A stretch of DNA of 64,000 nucleotides from Cylicocyclus nassatus (Eukaryota; Nematoda; Chromadorea; Rhabditida; Strongylidae), in contig CATQJL010000112.1 of NCBI GenBank assembly GCA_958299035.1, positions 69,409,117-69,473,116 of the forward strand, written 5' to 3'. A program made the translations under genes and the position numbers. Below are positions 1-11,759 of the stretch, one piece after another (within the stretch, counting starts at the first letter, position 1; every line of letters starts with the position of its first letter). The notes under the pieces are model-generated. The model was not told the origin of the DNA, searched no databases, and was given only the letters and a program-made list of their open reading frames with translations.

Positions 1-1479
1 AGCAGCAACATCATCGTGCTATTTTTGCTACCCAGTCTTGAATCTAAAGAAAGCAAATCTTATATAGAAATCAAAAATCTAAAATATACAAACTAAACTG
101 CACTGTCTCCTAATCAAATACAAATTGGAACCTCCTGGGATTGGCGAAAAGTGTAAAAATTTTCTATGCCTATTGATAACTTTGTGAGTAACGGAAAATA
201 TCAAAAGGAAGAAAGCAGGTGTGACTTCTGGCAAAAACACAAGGCATATATACCTTTCGAGTACGCAAGGACTATGATAATGTATATTATGAGCCCATTC
301 TCACACTCGTCCTCCACTGTCATCTATTTGCTTCCTTTTTTGAAGCGCTATTGACATGCTAAAATCTAATTCACGACATTTTTCTTAAAGAAAATAGAAA
401 TTATGGTAACTACATACGAAAATGAATTTGCTGTTTGATTAATTACATTCTTTGCATACTCAAAAGTTATGTTTTATACTGGATAGTAAATTTTCAATGA
501 AAAGCTCTTTGTATCTTTATTGGTGACGTTTCGGGTTCTCATGAAACCATTATCAGATCTTAAGTTACAATATGTGCAATCCTAAGAAGAGAGAAACGTA
601 AACAGAGCGCAGTCGTACCTCATGAGGGAGGTAAGGGGAGCGGATAAAGCTCGCTAAGTTGCAGGAGGAGACGTCCGCGTGGTACAGTGCTGTTAGTAAT
701 GAATGAAATGTATTCTCCTTTTATGGGCTTGTTGATCAACAAATCAGTATGAAGGATTTATCCATTTCTTCTCTTTTTTTTTATTTTCGGCTAGTGTTTC
801 CTAACTCCATAAGCCTCCATAATCTTTTTCTCCAGAGTGTTTACTTTATTGCGATTTAAGACTGTTATCTTGAAGTTTGGGACTGCTTCCATAATGTGCT
901 TCGAAGTCCTGTGCTTAGAGAAGCTTTTGTTAGGATAAGAAGCAGGCTGAATGAATGAATGCTCTTCTGTGTTCGTTGAGACGGAGTCAATGGCCTTCTG
1001 GTTTCGCCAATATACTGTTCTCCACATCTTCACACGTAATCATGTATACAGTATCACGTAAATGACAAGTGGGTTTTTCCACGCAGTACGAACATTGGTT
1101 GTATACGCACTTCCTTTCATCGTGTGCACGTTAGAATTTCCTTCAACGACGGTGGTGGTAGAAATATAAACCTGACTGGCAATCCAGACTTCTGTACTAC
1201 TTTGTTCAATGTTCGTGCAGGCTTATCTTCTATGTATGATACTGCCAGCGGAACACCGAAACTTGAGTAAGGCTTCCAGGTATTTACTACGTCGACCGAA
1301 CTATAACCGTTATCTTCGAGAATAGCGTTGATCTGGTTGTCCACTTCGAAATCCGGAGACGAGCATAATTTCTTCTTTGTTCTTAAGATGTTTCGTACCA
1401 CATTGGCCTTCACATAGATCGGGTGTGCGCTTCGCGAGTTTGTATGATATTAGATGAGGCAGGCTTTTTGAACCATCGA
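1..1479. repeat. Left arm of 1.48-kb inverted repeat
   Basis: This segment is the reverse complement of 3912-5390. Base 1 pairs with base 5390 and the match stops at 1479/3912. Only scattered single-base differences were seen, roughly 99% identity by eye. A third, more diverged copy is at 23550-24705. The arm holds the 5' flank of a CAP gene plus the 3' part of a decayed Penelope-like element. Because base 1 lies inside the mirrored first coding exon, the repeat probably continues past the window edge into a divergent minus-strand CAP gene. Confidence 0.93.
522..560 (-). ncRNA. Decayed hammerhead-ribozyme-like motif (PLE pLTR)
   Basis: On the minus strand a CTGATAA box, a GGTT/AACC hairpin and GAAACGTC follow in order, flanked by a short stem I (ATCT here, GGTCT in other copies, against CACC). 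The canonical CUGAUGA core is changed to CUGAUAA, which replaces a core G, so cleavage is unlikely. Compare the intact core at 24049-24087. Confidence 0.6.
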
Positions 1480-1965
1480 TATTCAGGATGACCTTCACGA
1501 GTCCTTACTCTGATATTCAGAAACGGCAGGTACATAGCCGACATTATCAGGTTTCTCCGCAGTGAAAGAGTTGTCGTTGACATTACTGAGTTTCTCTCAA
1601 ACATCGGTTCGACATCTTTCTCAGTGGCAATAATGATGAAAACATAATACACGTAACTTTTATACAGGATAGTATCTTATGTCAGAGTGACTCTCTCGAT
1701 ATGCCAGATATATGATTGCAACATTATTGCAATGCGATTACCCATTGCAAGTCCTCTTTTTTGCCTAAACATCTTCGTATCGAAGCAGAAAGTACTGCGT
1801 GAAAGCACCGCATTTAACATGAAACGTATGCCATCACGGTCGAAGCCAAACGTTGGGACATTGTATTCATTTTTTTCCAAGAAACTCAGCACTGCGTTGA
1901 TAGCACCATTGTCATCCACGTTTATTTACAGAGAGACAACATCAAAACTTGCATAGGATACGGAA
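800..1965 (-). pseudogene. Penelope-like element relic: RT palm/thumb plus GIY-YIG end
   Basis: Minus-strand frames, read in sequence, match the C-terminal half of a PLE reverse transcriptase and its GIY-YIG endonuclease. Visible are RGLAMGNRIA (the PLE 'RG.AMG' motif, near 1740), a degenerate YVDD-like YYVFIIIATE near 1640, FLNIRVRT...HPEYRWFKKP (thumb region), and QYIGETRRPL (GIY-YIG) on the complement of about 991-1018. The frame breaks at least four times. The upstream RT half is missing. It belongs to a different family from the PLE at 37-42 kb, since pLTR and protein sequence differ. The strand runs toward the presumed CAP gene left of the window. Confidence 0.75.
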
Positions 1966-3911
1966 TTTGACAACTTGCATTGTAAGAGATCTGATAGAAA
2001 CGTTTCTACGTTGATGATGTGAGCTGCACGAATTGAAGCAAAGGCGATAGAATTTTGACAAGTAGCCAACTCATTCTGTGAGCTGGTCCTCCACAGTAAG
2101 ATGATTGGCCTAGTTTTTTATATCAATCACTGACCGAGAATCCGCATCAACGTTATGCGGCAATTTATGCGTTTTGATCAAAATGGAAAAAGTTGATATT
2201 GCTGGATGACGTTTTAGAAGCTGATCCGCTATTCTGGTATCTTAATCTTACTAATTCTTTACACAATGTGTTATTGCATCTCGTTGTTGTATGAATCGAA
2301 AAAAGACGACGTAGTAGTTTGAAAATATGTATTGGAGTCGGAAAGGGCTTGATAAGTGGCTTCTTTGTCCATTTTTAATGGCATTAGGACGAAAAAACCA
2401 TTTTTATCTTCAATGGTATACCGTGGTTTTGATTTTATTCTTATGAGCTTTCGAAGACCTTTTCCTCTCAGATGGAGTGATATTTGAGCTACAGGATGTC
2501 CCTAAGTACACACTTTTAATCGTCAATATCTTTCTTCACGTTGTCTCTTTCTCCGCCATTTAAGCACCATTCTGTAGAGGAGGCTTCATCTTAGATTTCT
2601 TCTTTACTGTAGGATTACGGTGGGAACTTCGACAAGGATTTTCAGGCCATTGGAGGCCAAGTCTGCCTCGAAACAAAACCAAACAAGCCGTAAATTCTTA
2701 TACTAGGTAATCGAAGCCGCCGATTTCGATTATGAAACTTCTAGTTTACTGTGATGCTTCTTTCCCAAGTTATCCCAGGTAAACCGTAATAACCGAATCC
2801 CCAATTTTGTCAGAAATGTGATTACACCGTCAAAAAAGCTGAAAACACTCGTAAAAAGTTGTGTGTTGGAATCAGCGTGTGCGAAAACTCCAATAGACGA
2901 TTTTTCAGACTTTTTGAAAAAAATTTCGTCAGATGGCATATTTCACAGTGGTTCCACATGCTGGAAGTTCTTACCGTATTCCTACGTAACGAAGAGCGAT
3001 CGGTGATTCTTTCAATACTGTAAATCTAAGATGAAGCCTCCTTTACAGTATGGCACCTGAATCACAAAAAAAAGACCCATTGAGAGAGATATTCACGATT
3101 GAAAAGTGTGTACTTACTTTTGGGACACCCTATATAATGCATCATTTCGCTTTCGTGAATACGTCAAACGTCAAGTTTCAATTCACATAATTTCGTCCTT
3201 CGGCACTGGTTTTGGTAGCTTTGATGGATTATGCTAGAAAGGCATTAATGAAAAGAGTGTCGACAGAATAATACGTGATCTGGTACCGTAGGTCCATTTT
3301 ACAACCTGTGGCGCAATCGGTAGGCATACTGGCCAACTGCACAAAATGCTTTGTCTATGATGGACTCATTCACTTTTGGCATTACAACAAAAGACGGTCC
3401 TAAACTAGCGGCTGCCATTAACATCGTCGATTTCTTTCGTACCAATTGCTATAAATCTTTTGGGAGGTACCGCATATATTTTTGAAAATGACCCATTTAT
3501 GGATGATGTTATCTACAGACTGGTCAGTTTCTTATTGGGGCGACTTCCTTCCGATTGCCGTAACTTTGAGCACACTAGTGTAACAAATGTTTTTATCGGA
3601 ATCAAATTGTCGATTGAGCTGCGGTCTATACTTCACTGAACTGCGTATACATCTTCTTTTCTGTATACTTCTTTGAGCCAGTGCTGCCTCTAGCAAAGCT
3701 TTCTTTAAAGCAAATATTTCAGCTTTTACGCAGTGATTGGTGGAATAAGAAAATTAGACTGCGTTTTCAATAAAGTGGGGATACGTGCGCAGATTTTTGC
3801 ATGTCAAAAGAAATTCGATAGACGCATGCACAGCATGTTGATGAATTGCTACATATCGTAAGAGGATAGAAAACGTGTTCCTACAAAGGTTGTGTTGGCT
3901 CAGCAGGTTTT
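1966..3911. other. Spacer between inverted-repeat arms
   Basis: This is the single-copy centre of the large palindrome. Apart from the foldback element at 2492-3130, no coding exon, tRNA or known repeat is recognised. The sequence is AT-rich and short open frames lack similarity to anything I know. Confidence 0.6.
2492..3130. mobile_element. TA-flanked foldback element, TIR CAGGGTGTCCC
   Basis: The left end CAGGATGTCCCTAAGTACAC and the reverse complement of the right end (GGGTGTCCCAAAAGTAAGTA) are near-identical, flanked by TA. The complementarity runs inward: GAGGCTTCATCTTAGATTT near 2582 is inverted near 3022-3040. At about 640 bp with no transposase it is a non-autonomous Tc1/mariner-type foldback. 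Confidence 0.75.
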
Positions 3912-4600
3912 TCGATGGTTCAAAAAGCCTGCCTCATCTAATATCATACAAACTCGCGAAGCGCACACCCGATCTATGTGAAGGCCAATGTGGTACGAAA
4001 CATCTTAAGAACAAAGAAGAAATTATGCTCGTCTCCGGATTTCGAAGTGGACAACCAGATCAACGCTATTCTCGAAGATAACGGTTATAGTTCGGTCGAC
4101 GTAGTAAATACCTGGAAGCCTTACTCAAGTTTCGGTGTTCCGCTGGCAGTATCATACATAGAAGATAAGCCTGCACGAACATTGAACAAAGTAGTACAGA
4201 AGTCTGGATTGCCAGTCAGGTTTATATTTCTACCACTACCGTCGTTGAAGGAAATTCTAACGTGCACACGATGAAAGGAAGTGCGTATACAACCAATGTT
4301 CGTACTGCGTGGAAAAACCCACTTGTCATTTACGTGATACTGTATACATGATTACGTGTGAAGATGTGGAGAACAGTATATTGGCGAAACCAGAAGGCCA
4401 TTGACTCCGTCTCAACGAACACAGAAGAGCATTCATTCATTCAGCCTGCTTCTTATCCTAACAAAAGCTTCTCTAAGCACAGGACTTCGAAGCACATTAT
4501 GGAAGCAGTCCCAAACTTCAAGATAACAGTCTTAAATCGCAATAAAGTAAACACTCTGGAGAAAAAGATTATGGAGGCTTATGGAGTTAGGAAACACTAG
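3912..4600 (+). pseudogene. Penelope-like element relic: RT thumb and GIY-YIG endonuclease
   Basis: Mirror copy of the relic at 800-1479, now on the plus strand. It begins at the thumb region (RWFKKPASSNI in frame near 3915) and continues through VVRNILRTKKKL to a Cys/His cluster and TVYMITCED, then QYIGETRRPL at 4374-4403. The last two pieces are the GIY and YIG halves of the GIY-YIG nuclease and are separated by a frameshift. No intact catalytic protein can be made. It points toward CAP copy A, placing PLE 3' sequence directly in that gene's upstream region. Confidence 0.75.
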
Positions 4601-4830
4601 CCGAAAATAAAAAAAAAGAGAAGAAATGGATAAATCCTTCATACTGATTTGTTGATCAACAAGCCCATAAAAGGAGAATACATTTCATTCATTACTAACA
4701 GCACTGTACCACGCGGACGTCTCCTCCTGCAACTTAGCGAGCTTTATCCGCTCCCCTTACCTCCCTCATGAGGTACGACTGCGCTCTGTTTACGTTTCTC
4801 TCTTCTTAGGATTGCACATATTGTAACTTA

Positions 4831-4869
4831 AGGTCTGATAATGGTTTCATGAGAACCCGAAACGTCACC
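4831..4869 (+). ncRNA. Decayed hammerhead-ribozyme-like motif (PLE pLTR)
   Basis: Plus-strand GGT-CTGATAA, a GGTT/AACC stem-loop, then GAAACGTC-ACC. Stem I is GGT/ACC. As in the other arm, the core G of CUGAUGA is A. The ACGU after GAA is self-complementary, the arrangement expected for hammerheads that work only as dimers. Confidence 0.62.
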
Positions 4870-5323
4870 AATAAAGATACAAAGAGCTTTTCATTGAAAA
4901 TTTACTATCCAGTATAAAACATAACTTTTGAGTATGCAAAGAATGTAATTAATCAAACAGCAAATTCATTTTCGTATGTAGTTACCATAATTTCTATTTT
5001 CTTCAAGAAAAATGTCGTGAATTAGATTTTAGCATGTCAATAGCGCTTCGAAAAAGGAAGCAAATAGATGACAGTGGAGGACGAGTGTGAGGATGGGCTC
5101 ATAATATACATTATCATAGTCCTTGCGTACTCGAAAGGTATATATGCCTTGTGTTTTTGCCAGAAGTCACACCTGCTTTCTTCCTTTTGATATTTTCCGT
5201 TACTCACAAAGTTATCAATAGGCATAGAAAATTTTTACACTTTTCGCCAATCCCAGGAGGTTCCAATTTGTATTTGATTAGGAGACAGTGCAGTTTAGCT
5301 TGTATATTTTAGATTTTTGATTT

Positions 5324-5347
5324 CTATATAAGATTTGCTTTCTTTAG
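5324..5347 (+). promoter_or_regulatory. TATA-like box and orphan 3' splice acceptor (possible SL trans-splice site)
   Basis: CTATATAAG is followed by GCTTTCTTTAG ending at 5347, 29 nt before the predicted ATG. Copy D has the same layout (TTATAAAA, then TGTTTTCTTCAG at 46883-46888, again 29 nt from its ATG). A conserved acceptor with no upstream exon fits spliced-leader trans-splicing, common in nematodes. Confidence 0.55.
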
Positions 5348-5376
5348 ATCCAAGACTGGGTAGCAAAAATAGCACG

Positions 5377-7050
5377 ATGATGTTGCTGCTGGTAATATTT
5401 CAGACATAAATAATTTCCCGATTTAGACCATGTTTTCAGATATTGGCAGTCTTTCTGCATATAGAAGATGCGGGTAAGAATTCAGGGTATCGAAATTAGG
5501 ATTTCGACTTTTGACGGGCTTCTTATCTCCCACTGGGAAATGAAGAAAGTTAGCGTATTGTCGATTTCAGCCACCGCCACCTGCAAACTCAATGCAGCCG
5601 TGATCGAGGCTGTCACAAACTCTCACAATGAGCTCAGAGCAAACGTTGCCAAGCGCAACCTGAGCACTGCAATTTTTGGAGACATACCAGGATAAAAACT
5701 CTATTCAAGCTGGTAAGTATAAGCATGAAAATTTGAGTGAAAGACATGCCTAGACTATGTTGCATATGATTAATTTCTGCTGCTCAGCTGTCTTTCGGCA
5801 TTATTTAGTTGACAACACAGAGGTCGCACCTTGAAATTTAGTGCACTCATTGCAGAAGTATGATTGTACAAACGAAGGATTTGCACAGGCAACCATTGGA
5901 AACAAATGCAAGCATTCCAGCATTTACATGGACAAAATTGGAAGAGCCGAAAACTTTATTACGTATGGTGTCAACAACAGCTGAGCGAGAACAAAATGTG
6001 ACTACCCTTTTACAGATATAGACTGGCTAAGAAACCAAATGCGAGTAAACAAAAGGAACTTTTTGCTTTTGCGGTGGAAGACTGGACGGATACGGTAGAA
6101 GAACCTTTGAGCTCAGACGTGGTGTATACTGACACCTCCATGGAACCATTTGCTAATGTGAGCTTTTGCTGCCTTCCGTTATTCATTGCGAATCAAGGTT
6201 CGGTTTTTCTACATTCATAGATGATCTACAACAAGACGCTGAATTTTGGCTGCTCATTTCTATTCTGTAACGAAACGAGCAAAGTTGCTCTTGCGTGCGT
6301 GTATGATAAAAGGTAAGCAATCTACTTCGAGTCAAGGAATAAGAGCTCGGGATGTCGCTCATCAAAATCGTGAAATATTTTTCAATTCTTAGCGTAAACT
6401 CACGCCTCGTCAGTGCCATCTGCTTTTATTGTAGCATATTACATTGTTGTAGTCCTTGTCTTGATGGGTCGAACCGGACACAGTGGAATACTCAGTAGTT
6501 TATTAGCTGATCAGAATAGCGAATGAATCCAGTGTATATATATACACACGCCTCTGAGAACGTACCACTCGGTACCAGGCACTTAGGAGATCTCTATGGG
6601 AACAGGCGGAAAATTTATGGGGAAGAGTTTGAATCTAACATAACAAGTCACTAGGGATCGAAACACAACTTAAAACAAGGATGAACGATACAAAGCAAAT
6701 ACTACATATGTACACATCATTCCCCAACATACATAAAAAATTGAGATTTTGTAGGCCAAAGGAAGGTGAACCGCTTTACTGGGCAGATTCGAAAAATAAT
6801 GCTGGATGTCAAAAACCTGGACCCTGCAAGAAAGTTATCAAAGAAACAGACGTGAATTGCGATACCACCTACGGACTTTGTGATCAGGATCCCGCCACTA
6901 CCACTACCAGTAAGTTAATGTTATAGTTACTAGTGACTGAGTGGAATATTAATATGTGAGCTGTTTCCTATAGCTACTCCACAAGCAGCAATTACAACAG
7001 TCTCGACAGACGAAGATGACGGATGGGTTGTAGTCGTAGAGGGACGTTGA
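5377..7050 (+). pseudogene. CAP/SCP (ASP-type) secreted protein, copy A, one frameshift
   Basis: Eight exons are inferred from GT-AG sites shared with copy D: 5377-5391, 5440-5473, 5571-5712, 5856-5962, 6016-6157, 6221-6312, 6755-6909, 6974-7050; AATAAA follows at 7078. Exons 1-2 encode a signal peptide (MMLLL then ILAVFLHIEDA). The CAP core shows NSHNELRANVAK, LKYDC, EPFANM.YNKT..FGC and VALACVYDK; exon 7 is Cys-rich (CDTTYGLCD); the tail is acidic. The usual second CAP histidine (HFTQ) reads PFAN, as in divergent hookworm single-domain ASPs. A 1-nt deletion near 5693 (GGATAAAA versus GGATCAAAA in B and D) puts a stop in exon 3. Restoring one base would give 765 nt, a whole number of codons. 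It may be a recent pseudogene or an assembly error. Confidence 0.8.
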
Positions 7051-7527
7051 AGGCTTGTAAAACGAGTATGAGAGAGCAATAAAAATCTTTCTACACAATG
7101 AGTAGATTTTAAACCATCCAAACTTCTTCAAATTGCTTCTCGTAATATAACGACGGCGGCATACACTGCCTTGCCCTCTTTTACACACTAAGTCTCGTCC
7201 TTTGAACTTCCGTTTGTATGATTTCTAAGTGAGACGCAAAAGAAATTCACAAGAACTGACTTACAAAAAACTTGTTCTAAAAACAGCCAACACTGCCCTT
7301 GATTATTGACGTCCACATATTAGAACAACAGACTGGTCATAAATACGATTCTAATGTCGTTTTGGTCCCTATCTCAAATTTTTGGGGCGAATAATTTGCA
7401 ATATTGAAGCGCGAAGTACTGCTACGCAACAAGTTGCATGGTTCTACATCTTAGAAATGCACAGTCTTCGATTAAACAAAAATCAAAAACATTTGGAGCA
7501 AATCCTTAGATGTCAAGCTCACATCTA
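7051..7527. other. 3' UTR and downstream flank of CAP copy A
   Basis: It contains the AATAAA at 7078 and sequence matching the region downstream of copy C (25678-25930). No gene is visible. The segment is cut at 7527 by the mariner insertion. Confidence 0.6.
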
Positions 7528-7611
7528 TTAGGTTGATGCATAATTCCTGCACCAAAATTGATTTTTCGCCGTAAATCTTTACAGGGGAGAATTTAAATTT
7601 TTTTTATAATA

Positions 7612-8484
7612 TTAGGTTGTCCCAAAAGTTTTGTCGGTTTCTTTCATCGCTCACTGAAACCCACAGAACACTAATCCATGGACGATTCAGGTATCATTTG
7701 GTTCAGATTTCAATACTCTTTCTTACAGTTATGTTTGCTCTCTGATCTACTCTGTCTTTGCCATGTTACGCCATGGCCTTATGGCCAGTTCAGCAGTAAC
7801 GCCAAATCCTTTTTGAATTTGAAAATTTTTTATCCTGATGTTTTTAGAGAGCGGTAGTAACGATCATGTAGAGCAAATCTTTGGCTACATAGTGCTTATA
7901 TTAGATTACATGGGCCACGTTTATCAAGTCAGTTATAATTTTTATTTAAGAAAAACCGCGGCTTTTTGATCGTCTACCACGTAAGAGTATCGAAAATTCC
8001 AAAAAGCTGATTTTTCCAAGCAAATCAAACTTGATTATGTTGCATAATTATTGTTTATCAGCAATCAAGTTTTAATTCGCAAAAATCAAAAGCTTTCTTG
8101 TTTTTGGTGCAATTGCGTGTTTTATGACTTTGCCAGAAATCGAGACCTCCAAAGAAATAATTTTTTGAAGCTAAAAACAGCAGATTAGGAGAATCTAAAA
8201 ATGTCACCTTGTAGTCCGAGAATTGTTCTATTCGAGCCATACTTAACCACTTCCGGAACTTTGGAATGAAATTTTTAAAAATTAGCCTAACTTTGAGCAG
8301 ATAAAATTGACGTGTGAGGAATTTCAGCAATTATCAAAAAAGCATACAGGATTGTGGCTTGGAAATGTGATCTTAAGAAAGTGGAATAGCTGCATCGAAT
8401 GCATGTTGAAACTCGTTCAGGCCTTTATTGTGCGTAGTTTTATAGCGGTTTGAAAAAACCGACAAAACTTTCGGGACAACCTAA
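7612..8484. mobile_element. Non-autonomous element nested in mariner 5' UTR
   Basis: TIRs TTAGGTTGTCCCAAAAGTTT and the complement of AAACTTTCGGGACAACCTAA are flanked by TA. The 873-bp element sits between the mariner left TIR and the transposase start. A second copy is at 27008-27890 in opposite orientation and shares an internal stretch (FWQSH, NYFFGG in one frame) that is not a recognisable protein. Confidence 0.88.
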
Positions 8485-8563
8485 TACGTCACGCTGGAGT
8501 GACCTAAGAGGAGCTTTTATCAAAGCGGTATATGAGCCCACGCTTTTTCATTGCTATCCAGCA

Positions 8564-9569
8564 ATGTCTCTGTTAAGTCAAAGCCAAACTCGATCCATCG
8601 TGTATTACGAATTCCTCCGAGGCCACAAGGCATCCGAAGCTATGGTAAACATCCGTGCTGCGTTCAAGGAGGATGTGGTTACCCGCTGGACTGTCAACCG
8701 TTTTCATCGTTTCGAATCTGGAGATACCGAGGTCGAAGATCGACCCCATCCTGGTCGCTCGGCAGACTTCAACGATGATGCTTTGCGCAAGGCGCTGAAA
8801 GAGAATTCAAATTCTACTACACGTGAACTGTCCACGATACTTCGATGCAACCAATCGACAATTGTCAGGCATGCGCTGGGTTACAGGAAATTGCTGTCGA
8901 TGTGGATTCCTCACGAAGTGAGTGGTTTTCACCTCGTCACTAGAGTAAGCGTATGTCAGTCTTTGCTTCTCCGTCCACACAGGAAGGACTTTCTTCGCTC
9001 GATCGTTACTGAAGACGAGAGTTGGGTACTATATGTTAACCACACAAGAAAGAGAAGTTGGCCTCCGCTTGGAGAACGACCAATAAAAGAGCCGAAAGGA
9101 GAACTTCACGAAAAAAAGTTTTGTTATGTTGTTGGTGGATTCCGAGGAAATGTTGTACTGGGAGCTGCTACCACCCGTGCACACCGTGCCTGCTCAGACC
9201 TACTCTACTCAGCTACAGAATCTGGCTGAGGCAATCAGCTTCGAGCGAAAATCGACGGTGTTGCTTTACTTCATGACAACGCCCGCCCGCATGTAGCAAA
9301 GTTCACTCGCCAAAAAATTGAGGAGCTCGGATGGGAAATCCTATTCCAATCACCTTACTCTCCGGACTTGGCACCGTCTGACTACAACTTGTTCCGGGCG
9401 TTGAAATTGCATTTACGAGAGAAAAAATTCGTTGATCAGACCCAGTTCGAAAATAAATCGCGCACTTTTCGACTCGCAACCGCCGCAACTCTGGACTTCA
9501 GGAATTGAAAATCTGGTGAAGCGCTGGACATATGTCATGGATCATGATGGTGATTTTTCTGTTGATTGA
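8564..9569 (+). pseudogene. Mariner-family transposase relic
   Basis: It starts at MSLLSQSQTR and runs through an N-terminal helix-turn-helix region (YEFLRGHKASEA, then EDRPHPGRS). The DD34D catalytic core is visible across frames: TEDESW near 9008, LLHDNARPHVA near 9268-9298, and YSPDLAPSDYNLF near 9355-9395. Frame changes occur near 9125-9140 (after KKFCYVV), near 9265 and again near 9450, so no active protein is expected. The ending DGDFSVD then TGA is typical of the family. Closest by eye to the bandit/cecropia-type mariners of hookworms; subfamily is inference. Confidence 0.9.
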
Positions 9570-9644
9570 AATCCATGCACAATAAAATTATTTTTTTTGT
9601 TTGAAAAAAATTGACTTTTGCAAGAATTATGCATCAACCTAATA

Positions 9645-10330
9645 CCTTTGGAGATACAAAAAATGGGCGGGCTTAGCCTGCTTTCATCAAAAATCTTTCA
9701 ATCTCTTTGATAACATCGTTTCTCATAGCTGTGGATTCAAAATCGAGTTTCAGAAACCCAAAAAGACTGATTCAGTCAATAACCAGAAGCGCATAATACG
9801 TACGCAAGGAGCCTCACACAAAAATGCGCCAGTATCGTGTCGAAGTCATTTCCATTACGGCGGCGGTATCTGGTCTTGCATTAATTTTATTATGAACAAA
9901 CTAATTTATAATTTTGTTGGAGTTTGCCAAGAATCCGCTAAGATCTCCAGTGTAAGTCAAATCCCTGTCATCTGCGCTGGTCTCCTTTGCTCTTCTGCAC
10001 CTCCACTTTTCTCTCGCTGCCTCGCATCTTCTGTCCCGCCCCTCACGATTTTCTCGGAGCATACGAATGAGTAATGGTACCATTTCGTTCGTTGTTTGAA
10101 GCTTATCCTGACAAACTTCAACGCCATACTTTTATAAATTGCTTCGCCTTCAAAATCTGGAGACGAATTCCATTGTTTTAGCTATACTTCACCTTGTCTT
10201 TTCAAAAGCTTCACTTCGACAATGTGCTGAACTTACTAGCTTAAGTCACTGTACAGACGCGCCCGTGCTCAATTCGTCTTGGTCGCTTCATCCACTGGCA
10301 TTTCAAGCAGGCACTGTGTTTTAATTGTTA
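9645..10330. repeat. Segmental duplicate: CAP 3' flank unit (A)
   Basis: It matches 25980-26590 (plus) and, inverted, 21180-21560. It includes the hydrophobic-tail exon relic and the conserved tract TTTGTTGGAGTTTGCCAAGA. It continues the copy A locus on the far side of the mariner element. Confidence 0.75.
9754..9895 (+). pseudogene. Relic of possible alternative hydrophobic last exon (copy A)
   Basis: After a GAGTTTCAG acceptor ending at 9753, the sequence encodes QGASHKNAPV and, after a 1-nt shift, VEVISITAAVSGLALILL then TGA. The copy C version (26095-26237) is open. Changes between the copies in the last 19 codons are synonymous or hydrophobic-for-hydrophobic, suggesting past selection. 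The acceptor phase matches CAP exon 7. Confidence 0.45.
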
Positions 10331-11759
10331 TAATTTGTAGAGGAGGAATGGTTCATAAACGAAGCTGAGCATGTAAGCGTCAAAGAGAAGCGATCCACAT
10401 AAACTACTTGCAAAACAACATCTTATGTATTAGTTACGGTGTTAAGTCACAAGTTTGACGCTTGGGCAAGTTTTTGATTTTTTTTGAACGGATTGCGTCA
10501 GCGAGCTACGTAATGCTAAAATGCGGACAGTCTCAGATACATTGTGATTATGACGTTGATGTAGCGCACTATGTTCTGACCAATGTTGAAATCATAGAGA
10601 CAGCAAAGTGCTGAAGGAAGTAATAAGCGTTAAGAGCGGGATGGCTGTTTGGGAAAAATATGTTTTTGCGCTGGCGTAAAGAAGCTGAATGGATATGCAT
10701 TTGGGAACGGAAGTACAATAGAATTTTGTTCCAGCTATCAACATTCGCGTTCCAGGCTTAGTAGGAGCAATGATAACAATATCGCGGATGGTAACCGGAA
10801 TTGCCAGATAGCTTTAGGTAGTGAAAAGTATAGTTATCTTGGGGTGCTTCTCAAAATTTCAGCTGGCTCATAACCCCCTAAGATCTTGACAAAGGGAACG
10901 TGGCGGCAGTTACGCCTCCAAAACTTTTTACAAGACTTTGATTTTTTGAAAATTTTTGAAAATTCTTTAATTGTTTGCAAAAGTAAACAAGTCACTTGCA
11001 CATTTTTATAACCCGTACAAGAGGATTTTCAAAATTTTGCGACCCATTCTCAGGAGAGGGAAAGGGGAGGGGTGGGACGCGGGAATCTGAAAACGTGCTT
11101 AAAACAAACAAAGCTGTTTATAACAGACAGGCAATGTATGAACACTAGATTTGGTGTGTGCATTTTGATCTTATTCAGTATTCGTTCATTCAAATTTTCA
11201 TTCGAATTTATTCGATGGTCAATCATTCAAAATCTCGATTCTTGAATTTGTTCTATATTCATTAATTCGATAAAAAGTTAGAAATTTCCGAAATGTAGCT
11301 GCTGCGGTGATTCGTAATATGCTCGTCAATCTATTCCGTGCATCTTATTAATTTTGAGACGAAAATAAAGCAAAACTCTAACAATTTCCATGTTTTTTTA
11401 CACAGCAGAGATGAGCATTATGAATAAAGCAAAACTGCCTGTTCTCAGCATGCCAATTAGTTATAAAATTTGTGCCTTCAACGGATATCGAATGCTGCAT
11501 TATCAGTTCCTTTGTTCATGATGGCATAGATGTTTTGTTGACTGACACGCGATCAAACTTTGAAATTACTGCGAAAGATTTCCAAATTGGTAACCATTCG
11601 TTTTAATTTAGGAAAAAAAGCACTTCTTTGTTGACTCAAACGTAAAAGAGAAAACGATGCACAGGAAAAAAATTGTAGGTTTCACTGTGTCAATTCCCCA
11701 TGCTCGTTTCCTTGGTTGTAAAGCAGACCGTTGCTTTGATTGAAATGACATTTGAAGTA
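10331..11759. other. No gene recognised
   Basis: AT-rich sequence. A 74-codon open frame at 10649-10873 has no recognisable motif. No inverted repeats with TA or TTAA flanks were found by eye. Confidence 0.5.

Larger units (their letters stand above)
3912..5390. repeat. Right arm of 1.48-kb inverted repeat
   Basis: Reverse complement of 1-1479. It carries, left to right on the plus strand, a PLE reverse-transcriptase tail, a GIY-YIG fragment, a pLTR with a hammerhead-like motif, then the 5' flank and first coding exon of CAP copy A. The high identity of the arms implies a recent inverted duplication or ongoing gene conversion. Confidence 0.93.
7528..9642 (+). mobile_element. Mariner transposon (bandit/SETMAR-like), disrupted
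   Basis: Terminal inverted repeats TTAGGTTGATGCATAATTC (left) and GAATTATGCATCAACCTAA (right, complement) are flanked by TA at 7526-7527 and 9643-9644. After removing the nested element at 7612-8484 the unit is about 1,242 bp, typical of mariner. It contains a transposase relic. It interrupts the region between copy A and the possible alternative last exon, at a site that is continuous in copy C near 25935. Confidence 0.92.
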
